Origin: Ceratothoa steindachneri
Taxonomy: Eukaryota > Arthropoda > Malacostraca > Isopoda > Cymothoidae
Assembly: GCA_963969495.1 (NCBI GenBank)
Contig: OZ018324.1
Span: 50,362,361-50,426,360, forward strand
Direction: 5' to 3'
DNA length: 64,000 bases
Part shown: positions 12,230-24,690 of the stretch, in pieces
Position numbering within the stretch: the first letter of the stretch is position 1
Layout of the letters: the number at the start of each line of letters is the position of its first letter
Translations under genes and position numbers: made by a program
Notes under the pieces: generated by a model
Database searches by the model: none
Told to the model about the DNA's origin: nothing
The model's input: the letters and a program-made list of their open reading frames with translations, nothing else

Positions 12230-14970
12230 ATATTTTTTTCGCATATACTGACACTTTTCGACATCATCGCCTGGGGCATTGATAATGTTTTATACACCGT
12301 CAGATAGATAATTTAACTTTCTATTAAAATCGTTAATACGATTATTCGTTGATGAGAATTGATAGGTGAAAATTGGGCTTACCATGGACCTTTGGTTGAA
12401 ATTAAAGAACTGGTTTTATAAAATACTTAGATATCACTATCTATTATATATCATTAAACGTTTATTTAAATGATATTTATGATGGTGTGTAAAGACTTTC
12501 CTTTTTTTAAGAAATTACAAAGTTATTGTCACTTAACCTTCACTCGAGTGTCGAAAACGAAAAATAATTGACCCGAAACTAAAGGTCTCGGATAACTTTG
12601 CCACCATTCATCCTATTAACAAGCTTTTTATATAATTTTAGAGATATTTAGATCCTCTATATATGCATATAACTGATATTTGTATATACCTATTATTATA
12701 GCTGTAATCAGGCTTCATCCACGGTTTTCGGCGAAAATATTGTTTTCTTGCAGAAATTGCTACTTTTCGCTATAATCGCAGGGGGTCTAAATAATGTGTT
12801 ATACACATTAGTTAATTTAATCTACTATTAACACACTTAATATGATTATTCTAAGATGTATATTGCGGGGGAAAATAGTGTTTACATTTGACTGATCGTT
12901 GAAATTTTCGACTTGATTTTGGAGCTTCGAGACAATGTTTTCCCTATAAAATACTAAGTAATCTTTGATGTGCTTTAAGAGGATATGTAAAGATCTACCC
13001 TATCCTAAAAAATAACAAAGTATAAGAAATTGAGAAAAAAGCTTTACCCGAAAGACAAATATTTGGATAACTTGATTATTAAGCGTCGGATCTACCTACC
13101 TTTTACACCTAATTATATATAATTTGAGTCTACATACGCCTTGCTTATTGAACCTTGTGTATACCTATTATGAGTCTTGTAAAATGGTCTCAACCTTGGA
13201 ATTTCGGCCCCTAAAGAGCAGTTTTCAAGGAAAACTTCCAGTTTTCGACAAAACCGTATGGGTTTGGAATAATAAATTATATACCAACCAAAGTGGAATT
13301 TAATCTGCTGTCTACATATTTAAAGTCATCAATTTTTAACGATGCGTCCATCTAAAGATCGCTTGGTAAATTTAGGTGGTGTGAAAAAACTAGAGCCCAA
13401 ATAACTTCATCAACTATTGTCACATCAGATTACAAGATATATTCGAGAATTATATACCTTTTTGTAGATAAGAGATAGCTCTAACGGGAATTCGCATCAC
13501 AAAATTGTATTTAAAAGGTGTAAAGAGTTATTGTCACTTAACTTTGATTGAAGGCCAAAATGTTCAAACTTCCATATTTTCCAGCTGTATCTCCGGGATT
13601 AATTGACAGATCTTTATCCGATCTTCAATATTAAATAGAGCACTGCGCTATTCATTAGCACCGAAAAAATTGAATCGCTACTCCCAATAGTTTTAATTTA
13701 TTCATGCTAAATTTCAGAATTTTCAGCCCCCAAATACGGGTGGATCGCAGGGAAAAACGATAATTTCAAAAATAAAATCCGATAGAAAAACAAATAGATT
13801 ATCTGCAAACGTAATTTAATAATTCTAAACCGGTATATTCTACTCGAAACGCCGCTTGGTTAGAAAATTGGGGGAATTTTTGAATTTGGTCACTTTGGGA
13901 AGTCGGTCACAAAAACGCGATCCCCACTCGTTCAACTCACCTTTGCTGCGTTAATTTACGAGATACGAGGTCGCAAGTTATATACCGTTGTATAGCTGAG
14001 GGAATTTTCTAACGGAAATCTGCTGTTTCCATAGATATATCTGGTACTATGCAGAACTATTGTCGCTTAGCCGTGGCTGAATGGGTCAAATTTTCGAGTT
14101 TTGGATCTGTATGGATAGGAATTCATTGCCCCTATAGTTTGTCTTTTATAAAGTATATAGCTACAACCTATAGTTTGGTCACCGAAGAGTTCTAAAGTTT
14201 TGAGGGGTTCGATGGGAATTATTCCCAAACGGATAACCTTTAATCTGGAAGTCCGATTCTAACGCGGTTTCGAATATTCAATTTCTTCTAAGTCGTTTAT
14301 GATTCGGCGACAAGAATCAATTTAAAATATCAAATATATTTGTCGAAATAATTGTTTATTTAAGAGGGTTAAAATACCCCATGTTCGAGGGGCGCTGGAC
14401 CAGTTAATTACCGCTTGATCGCGTTGAAAAGTTAGCCTTTAGATAGGGCTGAGTGGCGGTTACAAATAAATATTGAGGTATATATACCCTAAAATGCCCT
14501 TTTAAGGAGATATAGCGCACAACCACTTTTCGCCAATTCGGCCAGTTGGGTCCTCAACCGTGCACAAGTTTAATTAATTTCCTAAGGTAAAAATTCATAG
14601 GAAAGTTGTATACTGTTGAGTCCCTGAAAATTTCAGATTTTAAATGGATACTATGAGTTTATTTATTATCGCACAAGGATAATTATAAGGTACGCATTAA
14701 TACGTGTCGAATGATATATAATACATTGCCATTAACTCATTTTTCTGAGTGGTAAATGGTTTTCCGTGCTCCATGAACGCGCGAAATTTCAACACGCAAT
14801 TGCGCTCGATGATTTTTCCCTAGAAATTTTCATCGACGAATAATCATATTAACAGTCTTAATAGAAGATTAATTTATCTTTCTAATGATGTATAACACAT
14901 TATTTATGCTTCAGGCCATGATGTCGAAAAGTGGCAATATTTGCGAGAAAAGGTTACCCAAATCGTTCTC
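12230..14970. repeat. Degenerate ~500-bp tandem array with an inverted copy
   Basis: No coding region. A block with TTTTCGACATCATCGCCTGG and ATAATGTTTTATACACC recurs in weakened form at about 12250, 12765, 13235 and 13735 (spacing 475-510 bp). A second landmark, TTATTGTCACTTAAC, recurs at about 12532, 13015 (weak), 13529 and 14059. At 14820-14970 the first block appears again in the opposite orientation (CATGATGTCGAAAAGTGGC). This reads as an old satellite-like array with an inversion. The LINE at 9.3-12.2 kb ends at its left edge. Confidence 0.6.
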
Positions 14971-15179
14971 GTACTATTAATAACTGGCAAATTTGGAGAG
15001 TTATTATTAAAAAGTCGATATTTAGTGTAGGTGGTTTGGGGGGTGTTTGAAAATTATCCATAAATAATAATTCTGCGATAAATAAACCTTCAAAAATAGA
15101 CAGAATGAAGCGATGTACCTTGGGTAAGATAAGTTGGAAATTCTTAGCCTTTTAAAATTTTGATTGGAAATTTTTTTAT

Positions 15180-15700
15180 AGAATTATCAGACTGAGAGAT
15201 CAGAGAATAACATCATTGGAAAGAGCGGAAAACTTTAGTTCGGAATAGTTCAAGTCCCATCACTGTAAGCCCAATAGTTTTCGAGATATCGATGACACTT
15301 TCCCCCCCGAAACAAAAACAACAACAACAGAAAAACCATGATAAAGCCCAGGGTTTCCTACAATTTTAATGAACAGTTAATATATAATAGATGATTTTAA
15401 TGTTCTTTCGAATGGTGCTAGTACCATAAAAATTGTACAAGTAGTTCCAAAGTTATAGACGAAAAACTCACTGGCGCCCACTATCTGGGGTAAAAAACGC
15501 ACAACTTGTGCATTTTCGCCAATATCTCGAGAACTAAGAGGCATAAAGCAATGGGCTTTTGCCATCCGAAAGAGAGTAGAATTCCACTGCGGAATACTTT
15601 AAAGGTTATTCTCATAACGCGAAACTTGGTGCTAAACTAAAATAAAACCCAGTAAACGCGGGATAAACCCGAGGGTTTTCCTGCGCTTTTAGGAAATTCA
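15180..15700. repeat. ~323-bp repeat, 1.5 units
   Basis: GGTTTCCTACAATTTTAATGA at about 15350 recurs as GGGTTTTCCTGCGCTTTTAG at about 15673, about 323 bp on. The unit includes TTCGAGATATCGATG and GGCGCCCACTATCTGGGG (about 15474). The same unit occurs at 21.8-22.5 kb in the same orientation and at 20.8-21.6 kb inverted. Confidence 0.7.
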
Positions 15701-16080
15701 CATGTTGAGTCATATATATGTCTCGCAATGTTTCTATAAATAAATATTCTTCACTCTCAGCGTTATCCCCTGGTGTCCTCTATCCATTCTAGTCTATATG
15801 AGGACAATTAAAATCTCCTGCTATCAAGATGTGTGTGTAATTCATATGACAAACGTCTCTCAACATCTCCCTCAATCTATTGTTATTTTGCATTTCACTA
15901 TTTGGGCTGTGATAAATGCATCTCACCAGCAATTTGTCTCCTGCAAGTTCATACTCAGCCAGACAGCCTCTTGAAATATGTAGACATGTGTACTTCTCTC
16001 ATTTGTTAAACTTTTCCTTACATAGATTGCCACACCCCTTCCTTGTTCCTTAACTAAATTTAATCCCTTTCTTAACATTT
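15670..16080 (-). pseudogene. LINE endonuclease-domain fragment
   Basis: Minus-strand translation gives EQGRGVAIYVRKSLTNE, then SRGCLAEYELAGDKLLVRC, IYHSPNSEMQNNNRLREML, THILIAGDFNCPHID and a tail like ETLRDIYMTQHVNF. These are consecutive motifs of the APE-type endonuclease of CR1/L2-like LINEs, with GDFN intact. It is cut at both ends, has a frameshift near 15980 and stop codons after PHID. It lies head-to-head with the plus-strand LINE that begins near 16090. Confidence 0.8.
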
Positions 16081-16089
16081 TTTGTTACC

Positions 16090-18900
16090 AATTTTTAGAC
16101 TTAATTTTTCCTTTAAATGAAATCAAGATTACTGAAAAATAATGTGAATCCTCATATTATGTCGCTACAAGAAATTAGACCAAAGAATTATAGATGATGG
16201 ATATGAAATGCTTGAAAAGAATGTTGTTAATGCAGAATAAAGGCAGGGGTTTGCTGGTTTATGTTAGAAAGAATATATCATTCAGCGAAATAGTTTTTGA
16301 ACAGCAATATTGTGAGTACATATGTATTGAAGTGAAAGGTGCGAAAGAATCCTTACTAATTGTCTCGATATACAGAAGTCCTTGTAAAAATAAGGCAGAA
16401 AATGATAAACTATTGAAATTATTGCAGGGGATAAACATTAAATTGGAAAAAAACACCAGATCATACTAGGGGACTTCAATCTGCCAAACATAAATTGGGA
16501 AAACTGCACCACAATGGCAGGAAGAAACAGATTGTAGTATAGATTTATAGACAGTGAAGGATGGCTTTATGACTCAGCATGTTAAGCAAATCACAAAACA
16601 TAGATGGGAGACAAAAGGAAGCACCATAGATTTAATATCTAGCAGTGAGGAAGAAATTGTCAAGGACATATATGTAGGAAGTCCCATTGGGTGAAGTGAT
16701 CATGATTGTATAACTCTAATATGTGATAATGAAGTTGAGGAGAAGACGGTTAAAAATAAAATATATCTATATTAGAGAGCAGATTATGAACTGAGGAAGC
16801 AAAGACTGAACATTAACTGGAAGGAATACCTGGGCGAAGGGGAAGCCAAAGAAAAGTCGAAAAACTTTAGGACTAAATTCGAGGAAGTAATACACGAAGG
16901 TGTACCAATAAAAGAAGTAAAAGACAAATCGACATTGCGGAAGAGAACGAACAAAGAATTGCCTTTGAAAAGACAACTATGGGCAAAAATAAGAAGAAAG
17001 AAACGACTTTGGGCAAGATTAAAACGATTACGAATATATGAAGATACCAAAAATAGAGAATACCTAGAAGTGGAAAAGGAGTAAAGAAGAATTAATAATC
17101 AAGTGAGAAAAGAAACCAGGAAAGAAATAAAAAACAAAGAATGCAATATTGTGAAAGAGAATCCCAAAATATTTTGGAAGTATATCCAGGAAAAATTAAC
17201 AAATAGAACTGGTATTCCGGAACTCTATACAAATAACGACAATACAGCTAAGACAAAAACAGACCGTGAAAAGGCAGAATTATTATCTTATTTTAGTGAA
17301 GTGTTCACTGAAGAACTGACAGGGGACACAACCAGTCTACCAATTAAGGAAGTACCCGAACTATTGACGATAGAATTCTCTATTGCAAATATAAAACATG
17401 CCATTAAAATATGAAGAAAATAAGTTACTTGGGCCAGATGGACTACATCCAAGATTAATCAAAGAAGGAGCCGATCAATTAGCAGAACCATTAAAGGTGT
17501 TATTCAAACAATCATTCAATGAGGGGCAGCTCCCAATGCACTGGAAGTTAGCGAACCGCTACATATTTATAAGAAAGGAAATAAATGTGATCCGGCGAAT
17601 TACAGACTAGTAAGACTTACCAGTGTTGTATGCAAATTGATGGAATCATTTATTAGGGAAGAAATTAGGAACACATAAAGGCAAAACAATTATTCAGCAA
17701 AAACAATTTGTACTCGTATCTCTGCCTGGGCGTTCAACAGTACTACAACATATAAGAATAATGGATCAATGGCCCAAGATGTTAGAGGAAGGAGATGCGG
17801 TCGATTTAGCCTACTATGATTTTATGAAAGCTTTTGCCGCATGGAAGGCTGTTGGAAAAAGTGAAGAGTTATAACATCGGGGGGAAGTACTTAAAAAGTG
17901 GATTGATGCCTTTTAAGACCTAGAAAGCAACGTGTAATTGTAAATAGCCAGGAGTCTGAGTGGAAAGATGTGAAAAGTGGAGTGGTGCAGGGGTCAGTTT
18001 TGGGACCATTGCTGTTTGGATATATATTAATGATCTTCCTGAGGCAATGAAAAATGGGAACGAGGTGTATATGTACGCAGATAATACCAAGGTATATAGG
18101 AAGATAAGAACCCAGAACGATGCGAACCTGCTTCAAGAGGACATTGAGTTCATGAATATGTGGTCCGAGAATTGGCTGTTATTATTTCACCTGAAGAAAT
18201 GCAAGTACATGAGGATTGGAAAGAGTGACGTAAGAAATGAAGGATAGTGCATGAATGAAGAAAGATAGAAGTATACTCATAGAAAGACATTGGGGTAGTT
18301 ATTGACAATAAGCCAAATTTCTTTTACCACATGGCGGAAAAGATAAATAAAGCAAACAGGTTAGTGGGACTAATAAGAAGGGCTTTTGTATCTTTGGATC
18401 AAGAAATTTTAAAATCACTGTATGTGGCTTTAGTTCTACCACATTTGGAGTATGCAAACCAGGTTTGGGCCCCGTATATGATAATGGATATAGATGCAGT
18501 CTAAAATGTGCAAAAAAGAGCAAATAAGTTAGTACCAACGCTGAAGAACCTGAGTTATGAAGACAGACTATAGAAGCTTGGGCTGCCGACGCTATCATAC
18601 AGAAGGGCAAGAGGAGACATGATAGCAACATATAAGATCCTGTCAGGAGAGTATGATCAGGATGTGAGCCAAGATGTTTTTGTGATGCAGGAAGATCGAA
18701 GAACAAGGGGACATACCAAGGGAATTTTTAAAAGCAGATCAAGACTAGACAAGAGGAAATTTCGTTTTGTTATAGAGTCAAAGTCAGTGTTAACATTTGA
18801 AAGTAACTTAGACAGAGCATGGAGAAAACAAGATTTAATATTCAATTATAAATCAAAAATAGAGTATAGTAAGATTATTCTGAACAATTACAACACCACC
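16090..18900 (+). pseudogene. CR1/L2-like LINE, second family, near full-length but decayed
   Basis: Plus-strand frames spell a complete but broken ORF2. Endonuclease: NPHIMSLQEIRPKN, GRGLLVYVRKNISF, IVSIYRSPCKNKAE, IILGDFNLPNINWENCT and SDHDCITLI (16150-16720). Linker: YLGEGEAKEKSKNFRTKF. Reverse transcriptase: LLGPDGLHPRLI, YRLVRLTSVVCKLMESF, YYDFMKAF, GVVQGSVLGPLLFG, INDLPEAM, and YADNTKVY in place of FADDTKVY, so the second catalytic Asp is Asn. C-terminal blocks with RTRGHTKGIFKSRSRLDKRK reach about 18890. More than ten stops and frameshifts break it. It is distinct in sequence from the 9.3-kb family and older. Its end abuts a truncated copy of that family. Confidence 0.85.
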
Positions 18901-18904
18901 GCCA

Positions 18905-20765
18905 ATAATTCAGCTGAAAGTACTGAGGAACTCCGAGTGGCACGACTATGCAAGGAGAATCTCAAGGAGTTCTTCGGCTATGTAAATAGCCGTAAACCAA
19001 TCCATCGTAGGATTGGGCCCTTAGTAGACGAGGAGGGTGCATTAACTCACTCAGATGCAGAAAATGCTAACCTAATCAACGACTACTTCTCTTCAGTGTT
19101 TACTAAAGAGTGTGGTCCAAACCCCCAGCCCACGGATTCCTACTCGGGGGGAAAAGCTGGAAGTAATGGACTTCACCGAAGGAGAAATAAAGAAAAAGAT
19201 CACTGACCTAAAGACGAATAAGTCCCCTGGACCGGACGGGTTTCTATCCAAGGTGTTGAAGGAAGTGTGCGATGAAGTATCACGACATCTGTGCACTATC
19301 TTTAACATAGCGTGAGGCGGAGGTGACTCCGATCTTCAAGAAAGGAGACGCCAGCCATCCGTCAAACTACCGACCCATCAGTTTGACTTCGAAGGCGGTA
19401 AACTCATGGAAAGCATGATAGTGGACAAGATAACGTCTTACTTAGAGTCAAACCTGCTACTGAAGAGTTCCCAGTACGGCTTCCGAAGGCAACGGTCATG
19501 CCTGACGAACCTTGTGGAATTCTTCCACTTCGTGTTCAATGGACATGATCGGGATAAAGCGGTGGATGTTGTGTACCTTGACTTCCAAAAGACCTTTGAC
19601 AAGGTACCACACCGCCGCCTTCTCCAGAAAATGCGTGCACAGAGCATAGACGGCAAGGTAGCAGGTTGGATAGAGAGCTGGCTAAGTGACAGACGGCCTC
19701 GAGTAGTGGTGAATGGACGGGCCTCTGAATGGGCGCCCGTATCTAGCGGTGTCCCTCAAAGTTCCGTCCTGGGACCACTACTGTTTATTATCTATGTCGA
19801 CGACATGGACGGAGACATGGTTGCCAAAATCTTCAAATTTGCCGACGACATCAAGCTTGGTATCAATGAGGCAAAGGAGGGGAACACTACCCACCCCCAA
19901 GAGGACCTTCAAAGAATTGGCGAGTGGTCGGACACGTGGCAAATGCCTTTCAACGTGGGAAAATGAAAAGTAATGCATATCGGCCACCAAAACCCCCAAT
20001 CTTAGTACATCCTTAAGGGCACTGCTCTTGAATCGAGTGACACTGAGAAGGACTTGGGTGTAACTATCACTAGCGACCTCAAATTCTCGAAACAGTGCAT
20101 CGAGGCAGAGAAGAAAGCCCAAAGGATGGTAGAATACATAAAGCGCCAGTTTGGATACCGTAACAAGGAGATAGTACTTTGTCTGTACAACTCCCTCGTT
20201 CGGCCACACCTGGAGTATGCCTTACAACTTTTGAGTCCTTCATTTTGAAAGGATATCGCAAGGTTGGAACGCATACAAGCCAGGGCAACCAAGCTGATTC
20301 CCTCTATCCGACATAAAAGTTATGAGGATAGACTAAGGGAATTAGTTCTGTTCTCGCTGGAAACCGGTAGACTGCGTGGTCAGCTCATCGAAGTTTTCAA
20401 AATACTTCGAGGATTCGACAATGTTGACTACCGGGATATTTTCACACTGAGTGAGAACAGAACGCGCAATCACAACTTCAAACTTGAACTGAAGCGTTAC
20501 AATCGCAATCTGTGTGGAAATTTTTTCACCTACAGTATCTGCGGTAAGTGGAACGCCCTCCTAGTGGAAGTTGTCAACAGTGAATATGTTGACCAGTTCA
20601 AGTCAAGACTAGACAAAGTCTTGAAAAGTGGCCGTTTAGGGACGCAAAACAATTGAGCAGCCATGTGCCCGCTCGATTGCTAGTCCAAAGGTACCCTCTT
20701 TTAATGGACCGTAAGGTCTTCTGGGGTACCTTCTTTCCTTGTTACTCCTTGTTACCTTTTTATGG
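18905..20765 (+). pseudogene. CR1/L2-like LINE, copy 2 (5'-truncated)
   Basis: Same family as 9296-12215. It starts at the codons for TEELRVARLCKENLKEFFG, corresponding to about 10328 in copy 1, and runs to the shared 3' end. Motifs present: NKSPGPDGF, YLDFQKTFDKVPH, SGVPQSSVLGPLLF, FADDIKLG. A deletion near 19310 removes about 25 residues before the EVTPIFKKGD block, and frameshifts or stops occur near 19165, 19965 and 20248. 5' truncation is normal for LINE insertion. Copies 1 and 2 remain very similar, so both are fairly young. Confidence 0.9.
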
Positions 20766-20779
20766 CAAAATTCCGAAAA

Positions 20780-21650
20780 GCCTACGGGATAAACACATTC
20801 CAATCAAAAATCTAACCAGCTGGAATTTTCCTTCTATAACCTTTGAGCTAGTCAGTCGATTTTCATATACCCAATATATTTATAAAGAAGATGCAGCTCC
20901 CTTTCACATGGTACTTGCAAACTAAAATTGTCGATAATTTCTAGGTTTGATTGTGTTTTTTTTTGTGGAGGGTTTTCTTTTTAGGCCCACTATCTCTCGT
21001 AACACGACTAACCTTATTAATACCTCAGTTTAAGCGGTATTTATTCGTATTTATGATGACGAAAGTTACGTGACTCTACTTCTCATAGTTCTTCAGATAT
21101 TGGCACAAAAGCCCGAATGGGTGTTTTTACTAGTTGTAATGTACCCAGGTGTGGTTTGGGGGCCATAACCTTTGAACTATTCGTTCGATATTTATGAGAC
21201 TAATACTACTGAAAAGTCCGTGCATACTCTCACATATTCAACTTTCATTATAAATGTCTAATATTCCTTGGTTATATAGTGGTTTTGTTTTCTTTTTGTT
21301 TTTAGGCCTACTATATAAAGTAAAGTGACAAGCCTACTGCCTCACTCGAAGAGAAATTCAATCTTCTTTCTGTTTATTACAGTCCAGTGACTATACTTTT
21401 AATAATTCTCGAGATATTTGCTAAAAGTCTCAAGTGGGTGTTTATTACCCTTGAAAGGTCTTCGGCATTTACACACCCTATTTCAACTCCAAAAATCTAC
21501 CTAAGTGGGGTTTTTCGTTGATAACTTTGGTTCTAATTGTACGATCTTTATGCGACCAAAACCTATCGAAAAGGGAAAGTTACTTATCATATGTTTAATA
21601 TTATTTTAAAATCATAGAAAAATCCACGTTATTATTGCGGTTTTTCTAGT
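20780..21650. repeat. ~340-bp satellite-like units, inverted block
   Basis: The string ATAACCTTTGAACTATTCG and relatives recurs at about 20838, 21168 and 21522, giving units of about 330-350 bp; the TTTTTAGGCC(C/T)ACTAT word also recurs (about 20980, 21300). Compared with 21.79-22.48 kb these units are in reverse orientation. Confidence 0.65.
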
Positions 21651-21659
21651 TTTGCGCAT

Positions 21660-22480
21660 TTACCCACAAGCTATCAGAGTGAGCGAGTAAAGAATAACAT
21701 TATTGGAAAGAAAAGAAAATATTAGTTGAAATACAAAAAGTTTCATTGCTCTAGACCACATAGTTCTCGAGCAATCGAATAAAATAACAAAAAACACTAA
21801 CAGCTATCAGATTGAGAGAGTAGACAATATCAGGATTGGAAAGAGTGGAAACTTTTAGCTAGGAATTGTGAAGATCACATCGCTCTAGGCCTAATAGTTC
21901 TCGAGATATCGACGTAAAAAAAAACACCCCAAAAACCACAGAAAAACCAGGCAAAAACCAAGGTTTTCCTACGATTTTAATGAGGAATAGATATGTTATA
22001 GGGAATTTCTTGCCGTTTAGAATGACGTTGATCCATGAAAATCGTACGAGTAGTTCTAAAGTTATACACGAAAAACTACACCGGCGCCCATTATCTGGGG
22101 TAAAAAACGTACCACTTGGGTTTTTTGGCAAATAAATTAAGAACTAAAACCCATAGAGCTATGGAACTTTCACCATCCAAAATTGGGTTAAATTTCGCTT
22201 CGGAATACATAAAAAGGTATTCTCGTAACATGAAAGTTTGGAGCTGATTCTCCCAAACCAGGAAAAACCGGGATAAAACCGAAGGTTTTCCAAAGATTTT
22301 AATGAGAAGTACATATTTTTTATATAAAATTACTTTTGCTTTCGAAAGAAGTTAGTCCCATGAAAATTGTAGGAGTTTTCCCAAAGTTATACACAAAAAC
22401 CTCCCTCGGCGCCCATTAGCTGGGGTAAAAGAAGAATATTTGGACATCTTTGCGAATATCTTGGGAACTTAAAGACTAAG
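21660..22480. repeat. ~323-bp satellite-like units, direct block
   Basis: GGCGCCCATTATCTGGGG at about 22085 recurs as GGCGCCCATTAGCTGGGG at about 22409; GGTTTTCCTACGATTTTAAT at about 21960 recurs 323 bp later. A sub-block (AGCTATCAGANTGAGNGAGTA ... ATAGTTCTCGAG) is itself doubled at about 21673 and 21802. Confidence 0.7.
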
Positions 22481-22485
22481 AGCTA

Positions 22486-23052
22486 TGGTAGTGCGTCTTG
22501 CGACTTTGCTACTGCGACTTTTTTTCCCCGGTGCGACTCCGTTAAATTACAAAGTAAACTTTAACGCGATAACAGAAAAATGCTTTTATAAGGCAGAGAA
22601 ACACATATTTATTATTTTCTTAATATTTTTAGTTAAAACACAGCCTAAACTAATATATAAAAGTGTATGTAATTTTACTAATTTATAATAAAATTCAGAG
22701 TGACAAACTTTTGGGGGTTATGTTTAGGTAGTTTTAAGTAACGTCAGTCTCATATAATGTGAAGAATTTAATTTTTCGTAAAAGAAAATTAAAAATCAGA
22801 TAAGAATAAAGTTAGCTGTTACCAACTCAAATTTGACATTTTTAGCCAAATCGGGCTTTAAAACTGGTTTAAAACAGCCCCAGCAATTTCTTTCAAAAAA
22901 GTCGTCTTTGTTCCTGTTCAAAGTCGTGGCAAAAGTCGCGGAGAATTGGCGGTGCGACTTTGATTAGTCCGACTTTTTCAAAACGTTTACGACTTCGAAA
23001 TTCATAGTGCGGCAAAGTCGCAAAGTTGCAAGTCGTTGCCGCAACGCTCAGC
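22486..23052. mobile_element. Possible non-autonomous element with TGCGACTTT-rich ends
   Basis: The right end, read inward, is CAGTGCTGAGCGTTGCGGCA, a hAT-like start. Both ends are rich in TTGCGACTTTG-type words (22497-22550 and 22905-23035). The interior is AT-rich with no transposase. The left end is a poorer match and no target duplication was found, so this is tentative. It abuts the truncated N-terminus of the next gene. Confidence 0.45.
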
Positions 23053-23055
23053 ACT

Positions 23056-24690
23056 GACCAGGACAAACGCTGGACACCTCACATATGTTAGGTTAGGTCT
23101 ACAAGTTTCCTTTCTGTATGGGTAGAAGGCAAAGGCCCTGTCTTCATGGTTGGCGTACTGATGGTCTGGAGAGAGCCAAACGACCATTCAACGGATTGCT
23201 ACTTCTGCTTAATAGATATTAAAGGTGGGTATTCAATGTGTTTTCTTTCCTGGTCTTTAATATATTTTCAAAAATGTATCAATTAAAAAGATCAAAATAA
23301 ATACCATGTTGTACTTGCACTATTTCTGCAAGTGATCACAGCCAGTAATATCCATTTTTAGTCCCATTTTATTTCACTGCCGGCGTAACAGAAAAGGCAA
23401 GAAATCTATCATGTATTTAGATCTTCAGTCTGCCCAGTTCAACATTCAAGTGCTATTCCTGTACCACAGCCGCCCTCTGAACTACCAAGTGATGACACAA
23501 TTAACTCAGACGATTCAGAATCTCAAGATACACCATATGTGGCACAGCTTGAATCTGACTAGAAACCACACCTCATCGCCCAACCGGAACTCATTGATCT
23601 AGTTCTTGATCTAAAACTTACTAAGCAACACAGGAACCTGTTGGATGAACATGCTCGAATTACAGTATTTAGGAAGAGTTCTGCAGATCTACAACAATTC
23701 TTCACTTTTTAAAACAAATTGACTAATTGTAATGATATCAGAGGCCTATTCAATGCCCTTGAGCTGCCTTATGAAGCAAATGAGTGGAGGTTATTCATAG
23801 ATGCATCCCTTTACAGCATAAAGGTGGTTCTGTTGCACATTGGGAACACCATGCCTTCAGTTCCAGTTGCTCACTCAGTTATTTTAAGAGAGCCATGAGA
23901 ACCGTGCTTTTATTCTCGACCGCAGAAGTTACAAGTAGGATGAGTGGCTAATTTATGCTGACTTGAAAGTAGTAGCCCTACTTTACTTAATGGACTACAA
24001 ACTGGATACAGCAAGTTTATGCGCTTCCTTTGCAAGTGGGACAGTAAGGCCAGATCAGAACATTATGTACGCTCGGAATGGTCACCTTGGAAAACTATGA
24101 CGCCTCGATACCATAATTCATGAGCCACTAGTTAAGAAGAAAAAAATCATTTTTCCACCACTTCATATAAAACCAGGCCTAATGAAGCAATTTACTAAAG
24201 AACTGCAACATAACAAGCCATGTTTCCAGTACCTCAAAGCGATCTTCCCTAAAATAAGTGATGCCGAAATTAAAGAAAGCATGTTCGTAGGCCCTCAAAT
24301 TCGTCAACTTATAGCTAGTGAGGACTTCGAGGAGATAATGGATGAAACTGAGCTAGCGGCCTGGCATGCATTCAAATATGTATGAAAAGGACTTCTGGGA
24401 AAGCACAAAGGGGCCCAACGAGAGCTTATAGAGGAGAGCCTAATCAAGTGCTACCAAGATCTCGAATGCAATTTGTCACTGAAGATACACTTTCTTCATT
24501 CTCATCTGTCCTTCTTCCTAGAGAATGCAGGAGATGTGAGTGATGAACATGGAGAGAGGTTCCATCAAAATATATCGTCAATGGAAAACAGGTATAAGGG
24601 AAAATGGAGCCCTGCTATGCTGGCTGACTTCGGCTAGAACCTGAAGTGTGACACAACTGAGAAGTCTTACAAACTAAGAAGTAAATATTA
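23056..24690 (+). pseudogene. Unnamed multicopy arthropod-type protein family, copy 1
   Basis: I recognise this as a repeated hypothetical protein found in many arthropod genomes, with no assigned function that I know of. The frames read DQDKRWTPHICYV, MVWREPNDHSTDCYFCL, then VPQPPSELPSDD, a helical QPELIDLVLDLKL block, EWRLFIDASLYSI, VPVAHSVILREP, and C-terminal FVGPQIRQLIASEDFEEIM and SDEHGERFHQNISSMENRY. The N-terminal Cys-rich part is missing, cut at the element ending at 23052. Several frameshifts and stops make it a pseudogene. The invariant acids in LFID and HGERFH could mark an RNase H-like transposase, but that is inference. It points towards copy 2 (minus strand, 25.3-26.9 kb). Confidence 0.65.
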
